A stretch of 64,000 nucleotides of DNA, from contig NZ_JAEUXJ010000004.1 in the NCBI RefSeq assembly GCF_016775475.1, positions 124,001 through 188,000 of the forward strand. The letters run 5' to 3'. This document shows positions 50,206 through 58,345 of the stretch, piece by piece (positions within the stretch are counted from its first letter, which is position 1; each line of letters opens with the position of its first letter). The DNA comes from Belnapia mucosa (GTDB lineage Bacteria; Pseudomonadota; Alphaproteobacteria; Acetobacterales; Acetobacteraceae). A program made the position numbers and the translations under genes. A model generated the notes under the pieces. It had not been told where the DNA came from, searched no databases, and saw only the letters and a program-made list of their open reading frames with translations.

Positions 50206-51635
50206 TCGGCATCGCCCTCCCCGGCCCCGCCGACTTCCCGGCCTGGCGGGAGGCGGCGCGGCGGCTGCTCGCGGCCGAGGTGGTGCCGGAGCGCGTTGCC
50301 TGGCACCTCGCCGGCGAGGCCGCCGGGCTCTTCGCCGATGAGGCGGTGCCGGAGCCGCGGCGGGCGGGCCTCACCGTGCCGCGTGCTTTCCCGGAGCTGG
50401 CGGAGGTGGTCATCCGCCACCGCGACCCGGAGCGCTTCGCCCTGCTCTACCGCCTGCTCTGGCGCCTGACCCATGGCGAGCATGGGCTGCTGGAGGTGGC
50501 GACGGACCCGGAGGTGATCCGCGCCCAATCCATGGCCAAGGCGGTGCGGCGCGACGCCCACAAGATGCATGCCTTCGTCCGCTTCCGCGAGGCGCCCGGC
50601 CCCCGCTATGTCGCCTGGTTCGAGCCTGACCACCATATCCTGGAAGCCGAGGCGGGCTTTTTCCTCCGCCGCTTCGCCGGGATGCACTGGTCCATCCTGA
50701 CGCCCGAGGCGAGCGCGCATTGGGATGGGGAGGAGTTGCGGATGGGCCCCGGCGGCCGCCGCGCCGATGCCCCGGCCGAGGATGCCAAGGAGGAGCTCTG
50801 GCGGGCCTATTTTGCCAGCATCTTCAACCCGGCCCGCCTGAAGCCGGCCGCCATGCGGGCCGAGATGCCGGTGAAATACTGGCGCAACCTGCCCGAGGCG
50901 CAGGACATCCCCCGGCTGATGGCCGAGGCCCCACGGCGCGTCGCCGAGATGGTCGCCCGCGGCGCCACCCCGCCCGCGCCGCGGCGGCAACGCGCCCTGG
51001 CCGCCAGCGTTGAGGCGCCCATGCCAGCCGATCTCTTCACCCAGGACCCCGCCGCGGCACTCGCCGCCCTCCGCGCCGAGGTGCTGGCCGATCGCGGGCC
51101 ACTGGCCGAGCACGCCACCCAGGCCGTCTTCGGCGAGGGGCCGATCGGCGCCGCGCTCCTCTTCGTCGGCGAGCAGCCGGGCGATGAGGAGGATATCGCC
51201 GGGAAGCCCTTCGTCGGCCCGGCCGGGCGGATGTTCAACCGGGCGCTGGAGGAGGCGGGCATCCCCCGCGCCGAGGCCTATGTCACCAACGCGGTGAAGC
51301 ATTTCAAATTCAAGCCGACGGGCCGGCGGCGGCTGCACCAGTCGCCGGATGCCGGTGACATCGCGCATTACCGCCCCTTCCTGCGGCGGGAGATCGAGAT
51401 CGTCGGGCCGCGGCTGGTGGTCTCGCTCGGCGCCACGGCGCTCAGGGCACTGACCGGCAAGCCGCTCGCCATCACCAAGGTGCGGGGCGAGGTGGTGCGG
51501 AGCGAGGACGGGGTGCCGGTGCTGCCGACCGTCCACCCCTCCTACCTGCTCCGCCTGCCTGACCCGGAGAGCAAGGAGCGGGAATATGCCCGCTTCCTCG
51601 GCGACCTGAAGAGCGCTTGGCGCGAGGTGCAATAG
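50202..51635 (+). CDS. udgX: UdgX-type uracil-DNA binding protein with N-terminal DUF4130
   Basis: A 477-residue fusion. The N-terminal 250 residues are DUF4130-like (HKMHAFVRFREAPG, HILEAEAGFFLRRFAGM). The C-terminal UDG-like domain has GEQPGDEEDIAGKPFVGP near residue 323, the loop GRRRLHQSP with the reactive His379 and the TVHPS motif around residue 444. UdgX uses the His of a KRRIH-type loop to form a covalent bond to the abasic site after uracil removal; here the loop reads RRRLH. GTG 50202 overlaps the radical SAM stop by 4 nt. It senses or traps uracil in DNA. Confidence 0.92.
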   Translation: MIGIALPGPADFPAWREAARRLLAAEVVPERVAWHLAGEAAGLFADEAVPEPRRAGLTVPRAFPELAEVVIRHRDPERFALLYRLLWRLTHGEHGLLEVATDPEVIRAQSMAKAVRRDAHKMHAFVRFREAPGPRYVAWFEPDHHILEAEAGFFLRRFAGMHWSILTPEASAHWDGEELRMGPGGRRADAPAEDAKEELWRAYFASIFNPARLKPAAMRAEMPVKYWRNLPEAQDIPRLMAEAPRRVAEMVARGATPPAPRRQRALAASVEAPMPADLFTQDPAAALAALRAEVLADRGPLAEHATQAVFGEGPIGAALLFVGEQPGDEEDIAGKPFVGPAGRMFNRALEEAGIPRAEAYVTNAVKHFKFKPTGRRRLHQSPDAGDIAHYRPFLRREIEIVGPRLVVSLGATALRALTGKPLAITKVRGEVVRSEDGVPVLPTVHPSYLLRLPDPESKEREYARFLGDLKSAWREVQ

Positions 51636-51723
51636 GCGGGGCCCGACCAGCGCGCGAAGGGTTTCCTTGCCCCGGCCCGCCTGAGGCCGGAGACTGGCTG
51701 CTCGTTCCAGTCCCGGACCCCGC

Positions 51724-52974
51724 ATGAGCAGCAACGCCCCGCGCCATATCCGCCTCACCTCGCATCCCGAACCACAGGCGCATCGCTGGCCTCTGCGCTG
51801 GGGGGCGGCGGGGCCAGCGGAGCGCGGCCCGGTCATCGGCTCCGTCACCCGCCCCTCCGACCGCAACGTGATCGGCACCCATGGCGGGTCCTATTCGCTC
51901 TACCGGGCGCTCGCCGTCTCGGCCGGCGCGCTCTCGCCGCTGCAGCGGCCGGACCTTGCCAATACCCATCCGGTGACGGAGATCGGGCCCTATCCGCAAT
52001 GGACGGAGCCGGGGAAGATCGTCTCGCTCGACCCCTGGGGCCATGTCACCGGCGAGGCCTTCGGCCAGGCGATCGGCGAGGGCATCGATATCCGCCCGAC
52101 CATCGCCATCACCCGCGCCCGGCTCAACATGGCGGAGCTGAACGCGTTGGTCGGCCAGGGTGAGCTGGCGCCGGACGGGCAGGTGCTGCACGGCAATGGC
52201 GATGTCTCCGTCACCAAGGCGGCGATCGACCCGGTCTGGTGGCTGCCGGGGATTGCCGAGCGCTTCGGCGTCGCCGAGCACGACCTCCGCCGCACCCTCT
52301 TCGAGCAGACGGGCGGGATGTATCCGGAGCTGGTGACGCGGCCCGACCTCTCGGTCTTCCTTCCGCCCATCGGCGGGATCACCGCCTATATCTTCGGCGA
52401 CCCGCGGGCGCTGGCCGACCGCCATACCCGCCTCGCCTGCCGGGTGCATGACGAGTGCAACGGCTCCGACGTCTTCGGCTCCGACATCTGCACCTGCCGG
52501 CCCTATCTGATCCAGGGGATCGAGGAGGGCATCCGCGCGGCGCAGGGGGGTGGCGTCGGCCTCGTCGTCTACAACAGGAAGGAAGGGCGGGCGCTCGGCG
52601 AGGTGACGAAATTCCTCGTCTACAATGCCCGCAAGCGGCAGGAGGGCGGCGACCAGGCCGCCACCTATTTCGAGCGGACGGAATGCGTCGCGGGCGTTCA
52701 GGATGCGCGCTTCCAGCAGCTGATGCCGGATGTGCTGCATTGGCTCGGCGTGACGCGCATCCACCGCCTGATCTCGATGTCCAACTTGAAATACGACGCC
52801 ATGGTGGAGCAGGGCATCGAGGTGCTGGAGCGCGTGCCGATCCCTCCCGACCGCATCCCGCCCGATGCGGCGGTCGAGATGGAGGCGAAGAAGGCCGCCG
52901 GCTACTTCGCCCCCGAGGCGCCGAGCCCCGCCGACCTCGCCCGCACCGTCGGCCGGCCGCTGGAGAGCATGTGA
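51724..52974 (+). CDS. urc1: GTP cyclohydrolase II-like protein of the URC uracil pathway
   Basis: A 416-residue protein related to RibA but in the URC1 group, associated with a pyrimidine-degradation pathway. The zinc-site cysteines Cys245, Cys256 and Cys258 are in RVHDECNGSDVFGSDICTC, equivalent to the RibA C-x10-C-x-C. A 200-residue N-terminal region (RPSDRNVIGTHGGSYSLYRAL, then PWGHVTGEAFGQAI) is absent from RibA. The next genes are the URC4-type protein and UPRTase, a layout of the URC pathway. Its stop overlaps the next start by 4 nt (GTGA). It is not expected to serve riboflavin synthesis. Confidence 0.9.
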   Translation: MSSNAPRHIRLTSHPEPQAHRWPLRWGAAGPAERGPVIGSVTRPSDRNVIGTHGGSYSLYRALAVSAGALSPLQRPDLANTHPVTEIGPYPQWTEPGKIVSLDPWGHVTGEAFGQAIGEGIDIRPTIAITRARLNMAELNALVGQGELAPDGQVLHGNGDVSVTKAAIDPVWWLPGIAERFGVAEHDLRRTLFEQTGGMYPELVTRPDLSVFLPPIGGITAYIFGDPRALADRHTRLACRVHDECNGSDVFGSDICTCRPYLIQGIEEGIRAAQGGGVGLVVYNRKEGRALGEVTKFLVYNARKRQEGGDQAATYFERTECVAGVQDARFQQLMPDVLHWLGVTRIHRLISMSNLKYDAMVEQGIEVLERVPIPPDRIPPDAAVEMEAKKAAGYFAPEAPSPADLARTVGRPLESM

Positions 52975-54146
52975 GCGCGTCCGATCGGCCGAGCCCTGGT
53001 GAGGTCGTGAATCGGCCGCGTCCTTCCCTGGATCTGCTGACGCCGGAGGCGGTGCGTGAGCGCTGCGGGGCGCTGTTCGCCCATGCGCAGCAGGGCAGGC
53101 TCGAAGGCTGGCAGCTCGACCTCGACCGCCTGCCCGCCACGGCCGACCTCGTCGCGCAGGTGGTGCGGGAGAACTACCCGGACCTTGCCGTGCCCTTCCA
53201 TGCACGCTGGCGCCATTTCGCTGTGGGTGGCGTGGACCGCTGGGCCGCCCTCCCCGCCCGCGACCCGCGGATGGCCTTCGACCTCGCCATCACCTCGGTC
53301 CTGCTCGATGCCGGCGCCGGCATGGGCTGGCGCTACCGCGAGGCGGAGACCGGCCAGGTCTTTGCCCGCTCCGAAGGCCTCGCCGTCGCCAGCTTCCGGA
53401 TGTTCACCGGCGGTGCCTTCGCCGCGGATGGCCGCAGCCCCCGGGCCGACGCCGCCCGCCTCGCAACCCTGACGGAAGCGGACCTCGCCGCTGGCTTCCA
53501 GGCCGGGCCGGACAATCCGCTGATCGGCCTCGAGGGCCGCGCCGCCCTGCTCCGCCGCCTGGGCGAGGCCGTGCCCGGCCGGCCCGGGGCGCTGTTCGAT
53601 CATCTCGCCGCGCAGGCGGAAGGCGGCACGCTGCCGGCGCGGGCAATCCTCATCGCCCTGCTGCACCATCTCGGTCCCGTCTGGCCGAATGGCCCCGATA
53701 TCTGGCCGCATCCCGGCATCACCGCGCCGGACGGGTTCGTGCCCTTCCACAAGCTCTCGCAATGGCTCGCCTATTCGCTGATCGAACCGATCGAGGAGTC
53801 CGGCATCCGCGTCACCGATATCGATGCGCTCACCGGCCTGCCGGAATACCGCAATGGCGGCCTCTTCCTCGACCTGGGCGTCATCCGCCTCATGGACCCG
53901 GCGGATGCCGGACGCGAGCATGCCCCGGGCAGCCCGCTGATCGTCGGCTGGCGGGCGCTGACCGTCGCGCTGCTCGACCGGATTGCACCGCTGGTGCGGA
54001 AGCGCCTGGGCGTCACGGCGGAGGCCTTCCCCCTCGCCCGCGTGCTGGAAGGCGGCACCTGGTGGGCCGGCCGGCGCCTCGCCGCCGAGCGCCGCGCCGA
54101 TGGCGGCCCGCCGCTCCGCATCGCCAGCGATGGCACCCTGTTCTGA
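52971..54146 (+). CDS. urc4: URC4/Urg3 family protein (DUF1688)
   Basis: A 391-residue protein of the DUF1688/URC4 family, essential for uracil catabolism in yeasts that use the URC pathway but without a known activity. Landmarks: [57 protein letters not shown], and the C-terminal [13 protein letters not shown]. The GTG start overlaps the URC1 stop by 4 nt. The protein is cytoplasmic. It is the middle gene of the URC operon. Confidence 0.92.
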   Translation: MSASDRPSPGEVVNRPRPSLDLLTPEAVRERCGALFAHAQQGRLEGWQLDLDRLPATADLVAQVVRENYPDLAVPFHARWRHFAVGGVDRWAALPARDPRMAFDLAITSVLLDAGAGMGWRYREAETGQVFARSEGLAVASFRMFTGGAFAADGRSPRADAARLATLTEADLAAGFQAGPDNPLIGLEGRAALLRRLGEAVPGRPGALFDHLAAQAEGGTLPARAILIALLHHLGPVWPNGPDIWPHPGITAPDGFVPFHKLSQWLAYSLIEPIEESGIRVTDIDALTGLPEYRNGGLFLDLGVIRLMDPADAGREHAPGSPLIVGWRALTVALLDRIAPLVRKRLGVTAEAFPLARVLEGGTWWAGRRLAAERRADGGPPLRIASDGTLF

Positions 54147-54157
54147 AAGGCCCGCGC

Positions 54158-54787
54158 ATGAGGCAAGTCCATGTCGTCCGCCATCCGCTGGTGCAGCACA
54201 AGCTCTCGCTGATGCGCAGCGCCGAGCGCTCCACCCAGGGCTTCCGCCGCCTGCTGAACGAGATCGGCATGCTGCTGGCCTATGAGGTGACGCGCGACCT
54301 GCCGCTGGAGGAAGTCGAGATCGAGACGCCCCTGGCGCGGATGAAGACGCCGATCCTGTCGGGCAAGAAGCTGGTCTTCGCCCCGATTCTCCGGGCCGGA
54401 ATGGGCTTCGTGGATGGGATGCTCGACCTCGTCCCCTCGGCCCGCATCGCGCATATCGGCCTCTATCGGGACCCGAAGACGCTCCAGGCCGTGGAATATT
54501 ACTTCAAGGCCCCGCCCGACGTGGCCGAGCGCCTGGTCGTGGTGCTCGACCCGATGCTCGCCACCGCCAACAGCGCCGTCGCCGCCATCGACCGGCTGAA
54601 GGAACGCGGCTGCCAGGAGTTGCGCCTGGTCTGCCTGCTCGCCGCGCCGGAAGGGATCGAGCGCTTCCACGGCGCCCATCCCGAGGTGCCGATCTGGACC
54701 GCGGCCATCGACAGCCATCTCGATAGCCATGGCTATATCGTTCCTGGCCTCGGCGATGCCGGGGACCGGATGTTCGGGACGCGCTGA
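54158..54787 (+). CDS. upp: Uracil phosphoribosyltransferase
   Basis: A 209-residue enzyme that makes UMP from uracil and PRPP, the first step of URC catabolism (Urc6). [12 protein letters not shown] at the N-terminus, [13 protein letters not shown], and the C-terminal uracil-recognition [17 protein letters not shown] are typical. The PRPP-binding loop reads [10 protein letters not shown] instead of the usual DPMLATGGS, so two glycines are changed; this may affect kinetics or be a lineage trait. It begins 11 nt after the URC4 stop. Confidence 0.94.
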   Translation: MRQVHVVRHPLVQHKLSLMRSAERSTQGFRRLLNEIGMLLAYEVTRDLPLEEVEIETPLARMKTPILSGKKLVFAPILRAGMGFVDGMLDLVPSARIAHIGLYRDPKTLQAVEYYFKAPPDVAERLVVVLDPMLATANSAVAAIDRLKERGCQELRLVCLLAAPEGIERFHGAHPEVPIWTAAIDSHLDSHGYIVPGLGDAGDRMFGTR

Positions 54788-54880
54788 CGCCCGAAAAACC
54801 GGTTGTCTGGACCTTTTTCTCGCATCTGTTATAGCTGGTTGTTAACTATCGCACACCGAACCCGCTGCAACCTGTCCAGC
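54788..54880 (+). promoter_or_regulatory. Gap with weak extended -10 promoter
   Basis: 93 nt between upp and the Nudix gene. TGT-TATAGC (54827-54835) is an extended -10-like sequence; the best -35, TTGTCT (54803-54808), is 21 nt upstream and so is poorly placed. No good intrinsic terminator is seen after upp. Confidence 0.25.
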
Positions 54881-55324
54881 ATGGAGAGCATGTCCCGCCG
54901 CCCGAAACCCTCCCGTCGCGACCGGCAATGCGCCGCCCTTCCCTACCGGCAGAATGGCCGGGAGACGGAGGTGCTGTTGGTCACGAGCCGGGAGACGCGG
55001 CGCTGGGTGCTGCCCAAGGGCTGGACCGAAGCCTGCGGCGCCGCCCGGCAGGCTGCGCGCGAGGCCTTCGAGGAGGCCGGTATCCGCGGCCGCATCGACC
55101 CCGAGCCGATCGGTGCCTATGCCTATCCGAAGCGGCTGCGCGACGGCGCCACGGTCACTTGCCAGGTCGAGGTCTTTCCCCTCGCGGTCGAGGAGATGCT
55201 GGAGGACTGGCCGGAGCGGGCGGAGCGCGAGCGCCGCTGGTTCAGCCTGCCCCAGGCCGCCGCGGCGGTGGAGGAAGGCGAGCTCGGCACCCTGATGCTG
55301 CGCCTGGCCGCGACCGGGCGCTGA
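54881..55324 (+). CDS. Nudix hydrolase with degenerate Nudix box
   Basis: A 147-residue (from ATG 54881) protein of the DIPP/MutT-like Nudix type. VLLVTSRETRRWVLPKGW and REAFEEAGIRG are present. The Nudix box reads GWTEACGAARQAAREAFEEAG: compared with G-x5-E-x7-REUxEExG it lacks the first Glu and is one residue short. It probably hydrolyses a diphosphate such as diadenosine polyphosphate or inositol polyphosphate, if active. ATG 54890 is an alternative. It is convergent with a Bug gene. Confidence 0.85.
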   Translation: MESMSRRPKPSRRDRQCAALPYRQNGRETEVLLVTSRETRRWVLPKGWTEACGAARQAAREAFEEAGIRGRIDPEPIGAYAYPKRLRDGATVTCQVEVFPLAVEEMLEDWPERAERERRWFSLPQAAAAVEEGELGTLMLRLAATGR

Positions 55325-55333
55325 GCCTCCGCC

Positions 55334-56296
55334 TCAGTCCAGCCGGACATCCGCGGCGCGCGCGATGGCCTGGAATTTCGCCAGCTCGCTGCGGATGAAG
55401 CCGGCGAATTCCTGGGGGCCGAGCGGCGCGGCGGTCGCGCCCAGATCGGCGATGCGCGCCGTGACCGCAGGGCTGGCGAGCACCGCCAGCGCCTCCCGCC
55501 CCAGCCGGTCCAGCACCGGCCCAGGCGTGCCGGCCGGCGCGACCAGCCCGGCCCAGCCCTCGACCGAGAAGCCCGGCAGGTTGGCGGCCTCCGCGACCGT
55601 CGGGAGATCGGGCAGCTGCGGCATCCGCCGCGCCGAGGTGACGCCGAGCGCGCGCACCCGTCCCGCCTGGATATGCGGCAGGGCGGAGGCGAGGCTGTCG
55701 AACATCAGCTTCACATTGCCCGCGATGAGGTCGGCCATGGCCGGGGCCGAGCCGCGATAGGGGATGTGGTTCAGCTGGATGCCGGCCTGCTGGCAGAAGG
55801 CCTCCGCCGCCAGATGCAGCGAGCTTCCCGGCCCGCCCGAGGCATAGTCCAGCGCCTTCGGCCGGGCCTTCGCCTGCGCGATCAGCTCGGGCAGGGAGGC
55901 GATGCCGGAGCCGGGATGCACCACCGCGATCAGCGGCGTGGTGAAGACCAGGGCGACCGGGGCGAAGTCCCGCTGCACGTCATAGGGCAGGCGCGACATG
56001 ACGGCCGGATTGATGCTGAGCGGCCCGGAACTCGCCATCCCCAGCGTGTAGCCATCCGGCGCCGCCTTGGCGATCATCTCCATGCCCGGGATGCCGGCGC
56101 CGCCGCTGCGGTTGTCGACGACGAAAGGCTGGCCGAGCCGCCCCGCCAGCTCATCGCCCATGATCCGGGCCATGATGTCGGTCGCCTGGCCCGGCGGGAA
56201 GGGCACGATGACCCGCACCGACCGCGTCGGCCAGGCCGGTTGCGCCCGGGCGAGGCTGGGCAGCAGGGCGGCGGCGAGGACGGATCGGCGGCGCAT
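55334..56296 (-). CDS. Bug/TctC-family tripartite-transporter binding protein
   Basis: A 320-residue exported binding protein. Signal peptide RRRSVLAAALLPSLARAQ, then WPTRSVRVIVPFPPGQATD, VVDNRSGGAGIPG, DYASGGPGSSLHLAAE and HIPYRGSAPAMADLIAG. It is the sixth Bug protein of the window and differs from the tandem copies. No TctA/B partner is adjacent. The start is ATG 56296; the frame has 12 more codons upstream. It is divergent from the alpha/beta-hydrolase gene. Confidence 0.93.
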   Translation of the reverse strand: MRRRSVLAAALLPSLARAQPAWPTRSVRVIVPFPPGQATDIMARIMGDELAGRLGQPFVVDNRSGGAGIPGMEMIAKAAPDGYTLGMASSGPLSINPAVMSRLPYDVQRDFAPVALVFTTPLIAVVHPGSGIASLPELIAQAKARPKALDYASGGPGSSLHLAAEAFCQQAGIQLNHIPYRGSAPAMADLIAGNVKLMFDSLASALPHIQAGRVRALGVTSARRMPQLPDLPTVAEAANLPGFSVEGWAGLVAPAGTPGPVLDRLGREALAVLASPAVTARIADLGATAAPLGPQEFAGFIRSELAKFQAIARAADVRLD

Positions 56297-56361
56297 GGCC
56301 GGATGGTTCCAGAGGTGGCCCGGCTTGTCCATCGCCGCCCGGCCCGTGCCAGGATGCCGGT

Positions 56362-57693
56362 ATGCGATTCCCTCGACGCGGCCTCCTCGCCCTGCCCTTC
56401 CTCTCCACCCTGGCCCGGGCGCAGGAAGGGCCGCCGCCGCCCATCCTTTTCCTGCACGGCAATGGCGATCATGCCGCGCTGTGGCAGACCACGCTCTGGC
56501 GCTTCGAGAGCAATGGCTGGCCGCGCGCCCGGCTGCGGGCGGTGAATTTCCCCGATCCGCTGGCGCGCGACGACGATGCGGTGCCGCAGCCGGGCCGCAG
56601 CAGCAGCGTCGAGCAGACCGAGCGGCTGGCCGCCTTCATCCGCGACCTCCGGGCCGAGACCGGCGCGTCGCGGGTGGCGCTGGCCGGCAATAGCCGCGGC
56701 GGCAACCCGATCCGCGACTTCGTCGTGCAGCAGGGTGGCGCCTCGCAGGTTTCCCATGCCGTGCTCTGCGGCACGCCGAACCGCGGCGTCATGGACTGGC
56801 CGGAGCGCGCCGGCAGCGAGTTCAACAGCCGCGGTCCCTTCCTCAGCCGACTGAATGCCGGGCCCGCCGACGTGGTGCCGGAGACCAGTTTTCTCACCCT
56901 CCGCAGCGATGCCAACGACCTCTATGCCCAGCCGCGCGCGGTCTGGTCGCCGACACCGGATCGGCCGACCGGCACGGATGTCGATGGGCCGGCACTGCGC
57001 GGCGCGACCAATCTCGTGCTGCCCGGCCTCGACCACCGCGAGACCGCCTACCACCCGCGCGCCTTCGCCGAGATGTATCGCTTCATCGCCAGCCGGGCCC
57101 CGGCGCGGCTGGCGGTGCTGCCTGAGGCGCGGCCGGTGCTGGACGGGCTGGTGACCGGCACGCCGGGCGGGGTGCAGAGCAACCGGCCGGTGGAGGGCGC
57201 CACCGTCGAGCTCTTCCGCACCGATCCCGAGACCGGTGCCCGGATCGGCGAGGCCCTCCTGCGCCGCACCACCGGTGCCAAGGGACGCTGGGGCCCGGTC
57301 GCGGTCGAGTCCGGCTGGACGCTGGAATTCGTGGTGGCGGCGCCGGGCCATCCGGTGACGCATATCTACCGCTCGCCCTTCCCACGCTCCTCCGATGTGG
57401 TGCATCTGCGCCCGGCCCGGCCGCTGATGGAGGCCGACCGCGCCGCCGGCGGCGTGCTGCTCTTCACCCGGCCGCGCGGCTATTTCAGCCTGCCGCGCGA
57501 CACCATCCTGCTCGACGGCGGGGTGCCCGGCGATGTGCCGCAGGGCATCGCCCGCAGCGCGACGGCGACGCTTCGCCTGCCGGCCGGCGAGCTCGGCCGC
57601 CCGATCCCGGCACTGTTCAACGAGGAACGGCTGGTCGCCCGCGCCTGGCCGGCCGCGGAGGGGCGGATCGCGGTGGCGGAGCTGACCTGGTAG
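56362..57693 (+). CDS. Exported alpha/beta hydrolase with C-terminal beta-sandwich-like region
   Basis: A 443-residue protein. The signal peptide FPRRGLLALPFLSTLARAQ has a twin-Arg. An alpha/beta-hydrolase domain follows: ILFLHGNGDHAALWQ (oxyanion loop) and VALAGNSRGGNP, with nucleophile Ser in GNSRG. GLDHRETAYHP holds the likely catalytic His. The C-terminal 170 residues (SNRPVEGATVELFRTDPETG) look like a carboxypeptidase-regulatory-like or Ig-type domain. The layout resembles extracellular lipases or polyester depolymerases. Substrate unknown. Confidence 0.8.
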   Translation: MRFPRRGLLALPFLSTLARAQEGPPPPILFLHGNGDHAALWQTTLWRFESNGWPRARLRAVNFPDPLARDDDAVPQPGRSSSVEQTERLAAFIRDLRAETGASRVALAGNSRGGNPIRDFVVQQGGASQVSHAVLCGTPNRGVMDWPERAGSEFNSRGPFLSRLNAGPADVVPETSFLTLRSDANDLYAQPRAVWSPTPDRPTGTDVDGPALRGATNLVLPGLDHRETAYHPRAFAEMYRFIASRAPARLAVLPEARPVLDGLVTGTPGGVQSNRPVEGATVELFRTDPETGARIGEALLRRTTGAKGRWGPVAVESGWTLEFVVAAPGHPVTHIYRSPFPRSSDVVHLRPARPLMEADRAAGGVLLFTRPRGYFSLPRDTILLDGGVPGDVPQGIARSATATLRLPAGELGRPIPALFNEERLVARAWPAAEGRIAVAELTW

Positions 57694-57702
57694 CCGGCCC
57701 GC

Positions 57703-57731
57703 TTGCATTTGATGGCGAACGTCATTATTAA
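57703..57731 (+). promoter_or_regulatory. Candidate promoter of the TetR-MFS operon
   Basis: TTGCAT (57703-57708) and TATTAA (57726-57731) are spaced by 17 nt and lie 22 nt before the TetR start. The segment is AT-rich, unlike the surroundings. TGATGGCGAACGTCA across the spacer is a loose dyad that may serve the repressor. Confidence 0.35.
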
Positions 57732-57752
57732 CCTGGGCGGCAGGAGGACGGG

Positions 57753-58334
57753 ATGCGCGTCAGCAAGGCACAGGCGGCGGAAAACAGGGCGCGGATCCTG
57801 GCCGAAACCTCCCGGCTGATCCGCGAGGGCGGCATCGCCGGCACCGGCGTCGATGCCCTCAGCCGCGCCGCCGGCCTCACCCATGGCAGCCTCTACAGCC
57901 AGTTCGGCTCCAAGGAGGCGCTGATGGCGGAGGCGCTGACCGAGGCGACGCGGCGCAGCGAAGAAACCGTGGCGCCCAACCTTCCCCCGGGCGGCGGCAT
58001 CGCCGCCATGGTCGAGCGCTACCTCTCGCCGCGCCACCGGGACCAGCCGGGCTCCGGCTGCGCCCTCGCCGCGATCGGCGCCGAGGCGGCGCGCCAGGGC
58101 GGGCCGGTCCGCCGCGCCTTCACCGAAGGCATGCAGAAACTCGCCGGGCGGCTTCGGGTCGCGCTGGAAGGCCGCAGCCGGGCGCCCGAGGACGAGGCGC
58201 TCGCCGCCGCCTCCACTCTGGTCGGAGCGCTGATCCTGGCGCGTGCGGTCGATGACCCGGACCTGTCCGACCGCATCCTGGCAGCGGCGCGGCGTCAGCT
58301 CACGGCCGGGGAAGCCGGCGCGAATTCCGACTGA
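57753..58334 (+). CDS. TetR/AcrR-family transcriptional regulator
   Basis: A 193-residue repressor. The N-terminal HTH includes NRARILAETSRLIREGGIAGTGVDALSRAAGLTHGSLYSQFGSKEAL, typical of the TetR fold. The C-terminal domain (PGSGCALAAIGAEAARQG…) is TetR_C-like with a Gly-Cys, common in the AcrR/NemR group. A good AGGAGG precedes the ATG. The MFS gene starts 11 nt downstream, so the regulator probably controls its own operon in response to the transported compound. Confidence 0.92.
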   Translation: MRVSKAQAAENRARILAETSRLIREGGIAGTGVDALSRAAGLTHGSLYSQFGSKEALMAEALTEATRRSEETVAPNLPPGGGIAAMVERYLSPRHRDQPGSGCALAAIGAEAARQGGPVRRAFTEGMQKLAGRLRVALEGRSRAPEDEALAAASTLVGALILARAVDDPDLSDRILAAARRQLTAGEAGANSD

Positions 58335-58345
58335 GGATTCCTGCC

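Noticed and set aside
54788-54830. Intrinsic terminator after upp
   Set aside because: Only a 3-bp stem precedes the T-rich run; not enough for a terminator.
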